45,374 nucleotides of DNA from Burkholderiales bacterium RIFCSPHIGHO2_12_FULL_69_20 (GTDB taxonomy: Bacteria; Pseudomonadota; Gammaproteobacteria; Burkholderiales; Burkholderiaceae_C). Positions 25,014 through 33,292 of this stretch are shown here, one piece after another (the stretch's first letter is position 1; each line of letters starts with the position of its first letter). Below the pieces are notes generated by a model. That model was not told the DNA's origin. It did not search any database and worked only from the letters and a program-made list of their open reading frames with translations. The stretch covers positions 1 through 45,374 of the forward strand of contig MESD01000199.1 of assembly GCA_001770815.1 (NCBI GenBank), given 5' to 3'. The position numbers and the translations under genes were made by a program.

Positions 25014-26344
25014 TCTGGCTCGGCCTGTTGCTGCTCATCGTGGTGCTGCTGATGCTGCGCCAGAGCCTGGTGCTGGTGTTCGCGGTGGCGGCCGCCTACA
25101 TCCATGTGCTCATCGCCGACAGCAAGCTCGAATACCTGCTGCAGGATTTCTGGTTCACGGTCGACCGCGAGGTGCTGCTGTCGATCCCGCTGTTCATCCT
25201 GGCGGGCAACGTCATGTCGCGTGGCTCGATCGCCGTGCGCTTGATCGACTTCATGAAGACGGTCACCTCGCCCATCCCCGGCGGGCTGGGCATCGCCTGC
25301 GTGCTGTCGTGCGCGGCGTTCGCGGCGATCAACGGCTCGTCGATCGTCACCATGCTGGCCATCGGCTCGATCATGTACCCGGCAATGGTCTCGCAGGGCT
25401 ACAGCAAGCCGTTCGCGCTGGGCGCCGTGGCCTCGGCGGGCACGCTGGGCATCATCATCCCGCCGTCGATCCCGCTGATCCTCTACGGCATCATGACCGA
25501 GAAGAACATCGCGCACCTGTTCGTCGCCGGCATCGGCCCCGGGCTGCTGCTGACGCTGATGTTCTCGGGCTACTCGCTGGTGATCAACCGCAACATCCCG
25601 CGCCAGCACTACAGCCTGGGCGATGCGGGGCGATCGTTCGGCCGAGGCGTGTTTGCGCTGGCGTTGCCGGTCATCATCATCGGCGGCATCTACTCGGGCA
25701 AGTTCAGCCCCACCGAGTCGGCCGCGGTGGCGCTGGCCTATGCGTTGCTGATCGAGTTCCTGGTGCATCGCCGGGACGAGGCGCCAGCCGCGCCGTCGCG
25801 CGCCGGCCCGGGCACCTGGCTGCGGCATTACCTGGCCACCCGCGCCATGAACCCCCGCGAGCTGGTGGACGTGGTGCTGGAGACCACCCGCCTGCTGGCC
25901 ACCCTGCTGCCGCTGCTGTGCATCGCCGGCAGCCTGAACACCATCCTGGACCACTCCGGCGCCCCCAAGGAGATGGTTCAGTACCTGGTTGGCGCGGTGG
26001 ACAACCGCTGGCTGATGATGCTGGGCATCAACCTGCTGCTGCTGCTGGTGGGATGTCTGATGGACGTGGGCTCGGCCATCCTGATCCTGGCGCCACTGCT
26101 GCAGCCGCTGGCCGAAGCCAAGGGCTTCGACCCGATCCACTTCGGCATCATCATGATCTCGAACCTGGAGCTGGGCTACCTCACCCCGCCCGTGGGGCTG
26201 AACCTGATCGTGGCGATGGCCGCGTTCAAGGTGTCGTTTGCCACCGTGTGCAAGGCGGTGGTGCCGTTCATGCTGATCATGGTGGCCTGGTTGACCGTGG
26301 TGGTGACGGTGCCGCTGTTGTCGCTGTTCCTGATCGGCCAGTAG
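25010..26344 (+). CDS. dctM: TRAP transporter large membrane subunit DctM
   Basis: 444 residues with about 12 hydrophobic segments. Family motifs include SIPLFILAGNVMSRGSIAVRL, the GTLGIIIPPSIPLILYGI signature and a C-terminal repeat with LTPPVGLNLIV. DctM carries the ion-coupled transport path. The start overlaps dctQ. The gene ends (TAG) seven bases before the convergent end of crtC, leaving almost no room for a terminator. Confidence 0.93.
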   Translation: MIWLGLLLLIVVLLMLRQSLVLVFAVAAAYIHVLIADSKLEYLLQDFWFTVDREVLLSIPLFILAGNVMSRGSIAVRLIDFMKTVTSPIPGGLGIACVLSCAAFAAINGSSIVTMLAIGSIMYPAMVSQGYSKPFALGAVASAGTLGIIIPPSIPLILYGIMTEKNIAHLFVAGIGPGLLLTLMFSGYSLVINRNIPRQHYSLGDAGRSFGRGVFALALPVIIIGGIYSGKFSPTESAAVALAYALLIEFLVHRRDEAPAAPSRAGPGTWLRHYLATRAMNPRELVDVVLETTRLLATLLPLLCIAGSLNTILDHSGAPKEMVQYLVGAVDNRWLMMLGINLLLLLVGCLMDVGSAILILAPLLQPLAEAKGFDPIHFGIIMISNLELGYLTPPVGLNLIVAMAAFKVSFATVCKAVVPFMLIMVAWLTVVVTVPLLSLFLIGQ

Positions 26345-26351
26345 CCCGCCT

Positions 26352-27281
26352 TCAAGCCCGGCGCGGCATGCGAAACGGCAGCATCGCCCGCACCAGCGGC
26401 TGCCTGAAGCGATCGAGCCGCAAGCTCTCGTGCATCGCCAGCACCGGCTGGCCCAGCCAGTGCGCCTGCACCAGCGAGCGGGCGTAGAACGGCGTGTCCT
26501 CCAGCGTGTGCAGCAGCATGGGCGCGTGGCCATGCTCGCTGCGCTGGCTGCGCGGCACGCGCCAGCCGCTGGCCGGCAGCGGCTGCAGCGCGGGCGCCTC
26601 GAACGGCTGACCACCACCACGTGCGTCGAACTGCAGCGCGATGTGCCGCAGCACGGCGTTACCTAGCTCGGCCGCGTCGTAGACCACCGCGCTGCGCCCG
26701 TCGGCCAGCGCCGCGCGGGCCCACTGCCAATCGCTGAAGCTGGCTTCCAGCGGCACCTCGCCGCGGTTGCTGTCGAGGTAGCCGTTGCCCTGCCAGCGCC
26801 AGGCGGGGTCGATCAGATCGACCTCCACCCGGGCGCAGGGGGCGATCGGCCACCACTGGTGCACACCGGCACGGTCCAGCGCCAGTGGCGCCGGGCTGCC
26901 CAGGGCCTGCGGGTGCAGGCGCAGCGTGCCGCGCAGCCGGCGCGGCAGCGGCACGCAGCGCTCGTCGAGCTGCAGCACCAGCGCGCTGCCGTCCCAGTGC
27001 CATTGGCTGGGGCCGATGGCCAACGTGTGGGCGCAACGCTGCAACGCGCCGCTGCCGCGCTCGGTCATGGCCCAGCGCGCGCCGGGCCCGCCGTCGGTGC
27101 GGTACAGCGCCACGTTGATCGCCACATGCTGCTGGGGATCGGTGCGCCCGCCCTGGCGCGCACGCGCCCCGGCGTAGTAGGGCGAGAACACACTGCCGAT
27201 GAAGGCGATGACCACCAGCGCGTGGCGCTGGTCGTCGCTCAGCGCGTCGAGGTACCACCAGGCATAACCGCCGGGCGCCAC
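26352..27281 (-). CDS. crtC: Hydroxyneurosporene synthase (carotenoid 1,2-hydratase) CrtC
   Basis: About 309 residues if started at GTG 27281. The protein is recognised by AVAPGGYAWWYLDALSDD, FIGSVFSPYYAGARARQGG and DSNRGEVPLEASFSDWQWARA. It adds water at C-1,2 of neurosporene or lycopene. The start is unclear: matching sequence (PDFD) extends a few codons upstream inside crtD, but that frame has no ATG, GTG or TTG there. Either the GTG is used, or a small sequence error hides the start. The gene overlaps crtD by 43 bases, so it depends on crtD translation. It is convergent with dctM. Confidence 0.87.
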   Translation of the reverse strand: MAPGGYAWWYLDALSDDQRHALVVIAFIGSVFSPYYAGARARQGGRTDPQQHVAINVALYRTDGGPGARWAMTERGSGALQRCAHTLAIGPSQWHWDGSALVLQLDERCVPLPRRLRGTLRLHPQALGSPAPLALDRAGVHQWWPIAPCARVEVDLIDPAWRWQGNGYLDSNRGEVPLEASFSDWQWARAALADGRSAVVYDAAELGNAVLRHIALQFDARGGGQPFEAPALQPLPASGWRVPRSQRSEHGHAPMLLHTLEDTPFYARSLVQAHWLGQPVLAMHESLRLDRFRQPLVRAMLPFRMPRRA

Positions 27282-28813
27282 GGCGCGGTCGAAATCCGGC
27301 CAGGGTGATCGGCCAGCAGCTGCTGCGCCGCCAGCAGCCCCGACAGTGCAGCCATCGGCACGCCCGCCCCCGGGTGGGTGCTGCCCCCCGCCAGGTACAG
27401 CCCCGGCACCGCGGTGCTCGCCGCCGGCCGGCTGAACGAGGCCCGCCAGCCGTGGGTCGCCGGGCCGTACAGCGCCCCGCCCGTCGCCGGGAAACGCTGC
27501 GCCCATTGCGCCGGGCCGTGCCGCAGCCGGCCCGGCGCATCCGGCTGCACCTGCAGGCCCAGCCGGGCCAGGTGCAGGAAGGTGCGTTGCTCGCATGCGC
27601 TGATCTCCTCGTCGGTAGGCTGACCCCGGTCGCCCAGTGCCGGTGCGTTGACCAGGCACAACAGGCGCTCGGCGGCGCCGTCGTCGGGCGTGGCCGCGTC
27701 GCCGCGGTCCTGGGCGCAGACATAGACCGTGGGCTCATCCGGCAAACGGCCCTGGGCGAACAGCTCGTGGAACTCGCGCGGGTAGTCGCCCGAGAAGAAC
27801 ACCGTGTGGCGCAGCAGCGGAAACCCACGCGCCGGCGCCCGCAGGTTCCAGGTCAGCGCCGACAGCGAGCGGCGGGCCACCGGCCGCGCCGGCACCGCGC
27901 CTTGCACCGCCTGCCCCAGCAGGCCGGCCGGCAGCGCGGCGGCATCACCGTTGAACACCACCGCCGACGCCGGCAGCACTTCGCCCAGGCCGCCCTCGGG
28001 CGCGGCCAGGCGCACGCCCGTCACCCGCCCGCTGCTGGTGGTCACCTGCGCCACACCCTGCCCGCAGCTGATGGTCACGCCCAGCCGCCGCGCCAGCCCG
28101 GCCAGCGCCTCGGCCAGCCGGTGCATGCCGCCCTGCACGCTCCACACGCCCGCCTGCTCGACATGGGCAATCAGCATCAGCGTGGCCGGCGCGGCCAGCG
28201 GCGACGAGCCGCCGTAGGTGGCGTAACGCGCAAACAACTGGCGCAGCCGGGCATCGTCGAACTGCCGGCCCAGTTCACGCCACAGGGTGTTGAAGGGCGA
28301 GATGCCCATCAGGCCACGCAGCTGCGGCCAGCCGGCCCGCGCGCAGCGCCAGGTCAGCGACAGCGGGCTGGGCCGGCTGCTGCGCAGGTAGGGGCCGTCC
28401 AGCGTCTGGAACACCGCTTTCGATCGCTCGCAGAAGGCCGCGTACTGGCGCGCCGCGGGGGCGCCCGAGAAGCGCCCCAGCGCATCCACCGTGGCGGCAC
28501 GGTCGGCATGCAGGTCGAAGCGGCTGCCGTCGGGCCAGGCGTGGCGCGCCAAGGTGCGCAGCGGGGTGAGTTGCAGGTGCGCGTCCAGCCGCTCGCCGGC
28601 CAGCTCGAACAGCTGGTCGAACACCGGGCGCATCGTCATCACCGTGGGGCCGGCGTCCAGCGCGTGGCCGTCGATCAACACCGGCCGCAGCTTGCCGCCG
28701 ATGGCGCTGTCGCGCTCGATCACCCGCACCGCCTGGCCGCGCGCGGCCAGCACCACGGCGGCCGCCAGGCCACCGATGCCGGCGCCCACCACGATCACCG
28801 GGGCCTGGGCCAT
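27239..28813 (-). CDS. crtD: Methoxyneurosporene (3,4-) desaturase CrtD
   Basis: 524 residues from ATG 28813. The N-terminal FAD motif is VIVVGAGIGGLAAAVVLAARG, and the C-terminal AGGSTHPGAGVPMAALSG is typical of CrtI/CrtD enzymes. The sequence is clearly distinct from the CrtI at 20497. It introduces the C-3,4 double bond in hydroxy- or methoxy-carotenoids on the way to spheroidene or spirilloxanthin. About 20 residues after the conserved end run into the crtC start. It is divergent from crtE across a 139-base region with two PpsR boxes. Confidence 0.93.
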   Translation of the reverse strand: MAQAPVIVVGAGIGGLAAAVVLAARGQAVRVIERDSAIGGKLRPVLIDGHALDAGPTVMTMRPVFDQLFELAGERLDAHLQLTPLRTLARHAWPDGSRFDLHADRAATVDALGRFSGAPAARQYAAFCERSKAVFQTLDGPYLRSSRPSPLSLTWRCARAGWPQLRGLMGISPFNTLWRELGRQFDDARLRQLFARYATYGGSSPLAAPATLMLIAHVEQAGVWSVQGGMHRLAEALAGLARRLGVTISCGQGVAQVTTSSGRVTGVRLAAPEGGLGEVLPASAVVFNGDAAALPAGLLGQAVQGAVPARPVARRSLSALTWNLRAPARGFPLLRHTVFFSGDYPREFHELFAQGRLPDEPTVYVCAQDRGDAATPDDGAAERLLCLVNAPALGDRGQPTDEEISACEQRTFLHLARLGLQVQPDAPGRLRHGPAQWAQRFPATGGALYGPATHGWRASFSRPAASTAVPGLYLAGGSTHPGAGVPMAALSGLLAAQQLLADHPGRISTAPWRPAVMPGGTSTR

Positions 28814-28848
28814 CACCACCCGCCGCGTTGCATCGCGACCACCCGGTG

Positions 28849-28877
28849 TTGACGGGGGCTCGCCATGTGTCTATTCT
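28849..28877 (+). promoter_or_regulatory. crtE promoter (sigma70-like)
   Basis: TTGACG (28849-28854) and TATTCT (28872-28877) are spaced by 17 bases. The first PpsR box (28868-28885) covers the -10. This would drive crtE and, by read-through, the downstream crtF-bch-puf run. For crtD on the other strand, a TATGAT at 28892-28887 is a weaker -10 candidate. Confidence 0.65.
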
Positions 28878-28911
28878 GCATGACACATCATAATGTAATG
28901 TCGCAGTGACA
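28868..28911. promoter_or_regulatory. Two tandem PpsR boxes in the crtD-crtE divergent region
   Basis: Exact TGT-N12-ACA boxes lie at 28868-28885 and 28894-28911, 26 bases apart start to start. Paired boxes at this spacing fit cooperative PpsR binding. Box 1 overlaps the crtE -10 and box 2 covers the probable crtD promoter, so one array could control both directions. Confidence 0.75.
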
Positions 28912-28952
28912 AGGGCGGTCGCCCAGGTTGCCCGGCATTCGCCGGAGGACAC

Positions 28953-29834
28953 ATGGATCCCATGCACCGCATCGACCGGGCCCTGGTGGCCGCCCTCGCC
29001 AGCGTCGACCTGCCGAGCGGCCCGCCGCGCTTGGCCGCCGCGGTGCGGCATGCGGTGTTTCCGGGCGGCGCACGGGTGCGGCCGCGGCTGTGCGTGGCGG
29101 TGGCGCTGGCCTGCGGCGACGACGACCCCGCGCTGACCGATGCGGCGGCGGTGTCGCTCGAGCTGCTGCACTGCGCCTCGCTGGTGCACGACGACCTGCC
29201 CTGCTTCGACGACGCGCCCACGCGGCGCGGTGTGCCTTCGGTGCACAGCGCCTATGGTGAGCGGCTGGCGGTGCTGTCGGGGGATGCGCTGATCGTGCTG
29301 GCCTTCCAGGTGCTGGCGGCCGCGCCGATGCGCCAGCCGCAGCGACTGGCCGGCCTGATCCAGCGCATCGCCAGCGGCGTGGGCCAGCCGCACGGCATCG
29401 TCGCCGGCCAGGCTTGGGAATGCGAGCCGCATGTGCTGCTGCGCGACTACCAGCGCGCCAAGACCGGCGCCTTGTTCGCCGCCGCCACGATGGCCGGTGC
29501 CGAGGCCGCCGGCGGTGCGCCCGAACCCTGGCGCGCGCTGGGCGAATGGCTGGGCGAGGCCTACCAGGTGGCCGACGACATCCGCGACGTGGCGGCCGAC
29601 CCGGTGCTGCTGGGCAAGCCCATCGGCCGCGACCAGGCGCTGGGCCGGCCCAACATGGCCGCCGCACACGGGCTGCTGGGCGCAGTGGCGCACTTCCACC
29701 AGCTGGTCGCGCATGCGGCTGCGGCGGTGCCCGACTGCCGCGGCGCGCAACGCTTGCGGGCCCTGGTGCGGGCCGAATCCGAACGGTTGGTACCGGCCGC
29801 GCTGTGCCACCAGTTGGCGCAGGCCGTGGCTTGA
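28953..29834 (+). CDS. crtE: Geranylgeranyl diphosphate synthase CrtE
   Basis: 293 residues. ATG 28953 follows a GGAGG ribosome site; ATG 28962 is an alternative. The first Asp-rich motif is HDDLPCFDDAPTRRG (Asp80, Asp81, Asp86, Asp87) and the second is DDIRD near residue 209. The enzyme builds C20 geranylgeranyl diphosphate for CrtB and, in phototrophs, for the bacteriochlorophyll tail. It is the first gene of the long plus-strand run that continues through the puf genes, and is controlled by the two upstream PpsR boxes. Confidence 0.94.
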   Translation: MDPMHRIDRALVAALASVDLPSGPPRLAAAVRHAVFPGGARVRPRLCVAVALACGDDDPALTDAAAVSLELLHCASLVHDDLPCFDDAPTRRGVPSVHSAYGERLAVLSGDALIVLAFQVLAAAPMRQPQRLAGLIQRIASGVGQPHGIVAGQAWECEPHVLLRDYQRAKTGALFAAATMAGAEAAGGAPEPWRALGEWLGEAYQVADDIRDVAADPVLLGKPIGRDQALGRPNMAAAHGLLGAVAHFHQLVAHAAAAVPDCRGAQRLRALVRAESERLVPAALCHQLAQAVA

Positions 29835-29925
29835 ACGCCTGCCCGTGGCAGCGCTGCCCACCACCCCGGCGGCCAATCGGGTCGATCGGGCCGATCGGTC
29901 TGATCTGGTCCCAGACGCGAGCCCC

Positions 29926-31059
29926 GTGACCCGCTGGCTCGACGCGCTGCGCGACTGGGCCGACCGGCGCATCGCCAGCCCGGTCTTTCGGCGCTGGGCG
30001 GCGCGCTTTCCGCTCACCCGACCGATCGCGCGCCGGCGCGCGGCCGCGCTGTTCGACCTGGTGGCCGGCTTCAGCTACAGCCAGGTGCTGCTGGCCTGCG
30101 TGCAACTGCGGCTGTTCGATCACCTGGCGCAGGGTGCACAAAGCGCCGAGGCCCTGGCCCCCACGCTGCACCTGCCGCTGGAAGGCTGCCGCCGCCTGCT
30201 CGATGCCGCGGTGGCGCTGCGCCTGCTCAGCCGGCGCCAGCGTCATGGCCACGCCGCGGTGTACCGCCTGGGCCCGCTGGGCGCGCCGATGGTGGGCAAT
30301 GCCGCCATCGCCGCGATGGTCGAGCACCACCGCCTGCTGTACGCCGACCTGGCCGACCCGCTGGCCCTGCTGCGCGCGCCGCCCGGCCAGGGTGCGCTGG
30401 CCGGCTATTGGGCCTATGCCCGCAATCCACAGCCGCACACGCTGGCACGCGAGCAGGTGGCCGACTACTCGGCGCTGATGGCCGCGTCGCAACCGCTGGT
30501 GGCCGATCAGATCCTCGACGCCTACCCGCTGGCGCGCCACCAGTGCCTGATGGACGTGGGCGGTGGCGAGGGCGTGTTCGCCGCCGCCGCGGCGCAGCGC
30601 TGGCCGCAGCTGCGGCTGCTGGTGTTCGATCTGCCCGAAGTGGCGCGCCGCGCGCAGGGCCGGCTGGCGGCGCTGGGCCTGGCCGGGCGCGCCAGCGCGG
30701 TGGGCGGCGACTTCACCGCCGATGCGCTGCCCACCGGGGCCGACGTCATCAGCCTGGTGCGGGTGGTGCATGACCACGACGACGCCCGCGTGATGGCCCT
30801 GCTGCGCGCCGTGCGCCGCGCGCTGCCGCCGCACGGCGTGCTGTTGCTGGCCGAGCCGATGGCCGGCACCCGCGGTGCGCAGGCCATGGGCGACGCCTAC
30901 TTCGGCCTGTACCTGTGGGCCATGGGCAGCGGGCGGCCGCGCACCGTGGCCGAGCTGGGTCGCCTGCTGCAGGACGCCGGCTTCCTGGCGCCGCAGCGGC
31001 TGCACAACGCCATGCCGTTGCAGACGCAGGTGCTGCTGGTGCGGCCGGCGCCGCCGTGA
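29926..31059 (+). CDS. crtF: Hydroxyneurosporene O-methyltransferase CrtF
   Basis: 377 residues from GTG 29926; GTG 29845 would give 404. The frame is open far upstream inside crtE, so the start is not certain. An N-terminal dimerisation region contains FDLVAGFSYSQVLLACVQL, and the SAM-binding domain has MDVGGGEGVFAAAAA and the GGDFTADALP acidic loop. The enzyme methylates the 1-hydroxy group of carotenoids made by CrtC. It lies 91 bases after crtE. bchC follows after a separate promoter region with its own PpsR box. Confidence 0.92.
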   Translation: MTRWLDALRDWADRRIASPVFRRWAARFPLTRPIARRRAAALFDLVAGFSYSQVLLACVQLRLFDHLAQGAQSAEALAPTLHLPLEGCRRLLDAAVALRLLSRRQRHGHAAVYRLGPLGAPMVGNAAIAAMVEHHRLLYADLADPLALLRAPPGQGALAGYWAYARNPQPHTLAREQVADYSALMAASQPLVADQILDAYPLARHQCLMDVGGGEGVFAAAAAQRWPQLRLLVFDLPEVARRAQGRLAALGLAGRASAVGGDFTADALPTGADVISLVRVVHDHDDARVMALLRAVRRALPPHGVLLLAEPMAGTRGAQAMGDAYFGLYLWAMGSGRPRTVAELGRLLQDAGFLAPQRLHNAMPLQTQVLLVRPAPP

Positions 31060-31068
31060 GGTGACGGG

Positions 31069-31131
31069 TGTCAAAACCTGGGATAACCCGATGTAAGGTT
31101 TGCTTGACACTTTTGAGAGTCAGCGTAAAGT
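31069..31131 (+). promoter_or_regulatory. bchC promoter with PpsR box and half site
   Basis: An exact TGT-N12-ACA box lies at 31092-31109. Its last six bases are a consensus -35 (TTGACA, 31104-31109), with a TAAAGT -10 candidate at 31126-31131 (16-base spacer). An upstream half site TGTCAA (31069-31074) forms an imperfect inverted repeat with the box: TGTCAA..AACCT faces AGGTT..TTGACA. This gives bch and puf genes an internal PpsR-controlled promoter. Confidence 0.75.
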
Positions 31132-31205
31132 GACAACCAGACCTGACATCCCCGCATGACCACCTCAGCCACCCCTTCCCACAGCGCCTCGTGCGCGCGC
31201 CGGAC

Positions 31206-32168
31206 ATGAACACCACCGCGGTGCTGCTGGCCCAACCCGAGCGCCTGCACCTGGCCGAGTTGCAGCTGACCGAGCCCACCGCCGAAGACGTGGTGGTCGA
31301 CGTGCACTGGAGCGGCATCTCCACCGGCACCGAGCGCCTGCTGTTCACCGGCAAGATGCCGATGTTCCCGGGCATGGGCTACCCGCTGGTGCCGGGCTAC
31401 GAATCGGTGGGCCGGGTCATCGCCGCGGGCGACGCCAGCGGCCACCGGGTCGGCCAGCAGGTGTTCGTGCCGGGCGCCAACTGCTTCGGCCCGCTGGATG
31501 GCCAGCCGGTGCGCGGGCTGTTCGGTGGATCGGCCTCGCGGCTGGTGGTGCCGGGCCGCCGGGTGATCCCCGTCGACGAGGCGCTGGGCGAGACAGCGGT
31601 GCTGCTGGCGCTGGCCGCAACGGCCTACCACGCGGTCTCGGGTGGTGGTCGCATCGAGCACCCCAAGGCACCGCAGCTGATCGTCGGCCACGGCGTGCTG
31701 GGCCGGTTGCTGGCGCGGCTGAACGTGGCGGCCGGCGTCAAGGACACCGTGGTGTGGGAGACCAACCCCACCCGCAGCGCCGGCGCCCAGGGCTATACCG
31801 TGCTGCACCCCGATACCGATGCGCGCCGCAACTACGACGTGATCTGCGACGTCAGCGGTGATTCCGACCTGCTCGACACCCTGATCGCCCGCCTGGCCCC
31901 CGGCGGCGAGGTGATCCTGGCCGGCTTCTACAGCCAGCCGCTGCACTTCAACTTTGCGCCGGCCTTCATGCGCGAAGCCCGGTTGCGTGCCGCCGCCGAA
32001 TGGCAGCGCCCCGACCTGCTGGCCGTGCAGGCGCTGATCGCCAACGGCCTGCTGACGCTGGACGGGCTCATCACCCACCACGCGCCGTTCGCGCAAGCGG
32101 ACACCGCCTATCGCACCGCCTTCGGCGATGTGTCTTGCTTGAAGATGGTTCTCGATTGGACGCACTGA
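31206..32168 (+). CDS. bchC: Bacteriochlorophyllide a dehydrogenase BchC
   Basis: 320 residues from ATG 31206; an in-frame GTG at 31191 would add five. This is a medium-chain dehydrogenase-like protein: EDVVVDVHWSGISTGTERLLF and GYESVGRVIAAG in the N-terminal domain, IVGHGVLGRLLAR as the nucleotide-binding turn. BchC oxidises the 3-hydroxyethyl group to the 3-acetyl group near the end of bacteriochlorophyll a synthesis, using NAD+. It is the first gene after the internal PpsR-controlled promoter and leads into bchXYZ. Confidence 0.95.
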   Translation: MNTTAVLLAQPERLHLAELQLTEPTAEDVVVDVHWSGISTGTERLLFTGKMPMFPGMGYPLVPGYESVGRVIAAGDASGHRVGQQVFVPGANCFGPLDGQPVRGLFGGSASRLVVPGRRVIPVDEALGETAVLLALAATAYHAVSGGGRIEHPKAPQLIVGHGVLGRLLARLNVAAGVKDTVVWETNPTRSAGAQGYTVLHPDTDARRNYDVICDVSGDSDLLDTLIARLAPGGEVILAGFYSQPLHFNFAPAFMREARLRAAAEWQRPDLLAVQALIANGLLTLDGLITHHAPFAQADTAYRTAFGDVSCLKMVLDWTH

Positions 32169-32183
32169 TATGAAGCCCCCACG

Positions 32184-32248
32184 CTCACTTAGTTCGCTGC
32201 CCCCCAAGGGGATGCTCAGTACCTTCGGAACGGCCGGGCGGTACTGAC
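32184..32248. repeat. Intergenic hairpin element between bchC and bchX
   Basis: An 80-base gap holds a GCCCCCCAAGGGG segment and a second stem AGTACC...GGTACT (near 32218-32246). The arrangement resembles REP-like intergenic elements I recall from related Burkholderiales. It may influence relative mRNA levels of bchC and bchX. Confidence 0.45.
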
Positions 32249-33292
32249 ATGACCGCCAGCATCAACAGCCCCCAGGGTCCGGCCAGCGCCCCGATCCAGA
32301 TCCTGCGTGACCTGCGCTTGAACGATGTCATGCTGCGCGCCGAGGCCGCCGTCGAGCCCGATGCGCCGGCCACCGGCCCGGTGACCAAGACCACCCAGAT
32401 CATCGCCATCTACGGCAAGGGCGGCATCGGCAAGAGCTTCACGCTGGCCAACCTCAGCTACATGATGGCCCAGCAGGGCAAGAAGGTGCTGCTGATCGGT
32501 TGCGACCCGAAGAGCGACACCACCAGCCTGCTGTTCGGCGGCAAGGCCTGCCCCACCATCATCGAGACCAGCAGCAAGAAGAAGCTGGCCGGTGAGGCGG
32601 TCGCCATCGGCGACGTCTGCTTCAAGCGCGACGGCGTCTATGCGATGGAGCTGGGCGGGCCCGAGGTCGGCCGCGGCTGCGGCGGGCGCGGCATCATCCA
32701 CGGCTTCGAGACGCTGGAAAAGCTGGGCTTCCACGACTGGGGCTTCGACTTCGTGCTGCTCGACTTCCTGGGCGACGTGGTCTGCGGCGGCTTCGGCCTG
32801 CCGATCGCCCGCGACATGTGCCAGAAGGTCATCGTCGTCGCCAGCAACGACCTGCAGTCGCTCTACGTCGCCAACAACGTCTGCAGCGCGGTCGAGTACT
32901 TCCGCAAGCTCGGCGGCAACGTCGGCGTGGCCGGCATGGTGATCAACCGCGACGACGGCACCGGCGAGGCCAAGGTCTTCGCCGCCAACGCCGGCATCCC
33001 GGTGCTGGCCACCATCCCGGCCAACGAAGACATCCGCCGCAAGAGCGCCAGCTACGAAATCATCGGCCGCCCCGGCACGCAGTGGGCCCCGCTGTTCGAG
33101 GAACTGGCCACCAACGTGGCCGAAGCACCGCCGGTGCGCCCCAAGCCGCAGACGCAGGACCAATTGCTGGGCCTGTTCTCGGCCGAGGTGACCGGGCGCG
33201 ATTTCAAGATGGAGCCGGCCACGCTGTTCGACATGGTGGGCAAGACCGAAATCGTGAAGCCCACGCTCGAAGTCATCTACGACGAAGTATGA
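32249..33292 (+). CDS. bchX: Chlorophyllide a reductase iron protein BchX
   Basis: 347 residues. The NifH-like P-loop GKGGIGKS is at 56-63. Cysteine ligands for the bridging [4Fe-4S] cluster lie in GRGCGGRG and DVVCGGFG. BchX passes electrons with ATP hydrolysis to BchY-BchZ, which reduces the C7-C8 bond of chlorophyllide a, turning a chlorin into a bacteriochlorin. The stop overlaps the bchY ATG (ATGA at 33289-33292). The identification is firm. Confidence 0.97.
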   Translation: MTASINSPQGPASAPIQILRDLRLNDVMLRAEAAVEPDAPATGPVTKTTQIIAIYGKGGIGKSFTLANLSYMMAQQGKKVLLIGCDPKSDTTSLLFGGKACPTIIETSSKKKLAGEAVAIGDVCFKRDGVYAMELGGPEVGRGCGGRGIIHGFETLEKLGFHDWGFDFVLLDFLGDVVCGGFGLPIARDMCQKVIVVASNDLQSLYVANNVCSAVEYFRKLGGNVGVAGMVINRDDGTGEAKVFAANAGIPVLATIPANEDIRRKSASYEIIGRPGTQWAPLFEELATNVAEAPPVRPKPQTQDQLLGLFSAEVTGRDFKMEPATLFDMVGKTEIVKPTLEVIYDEV

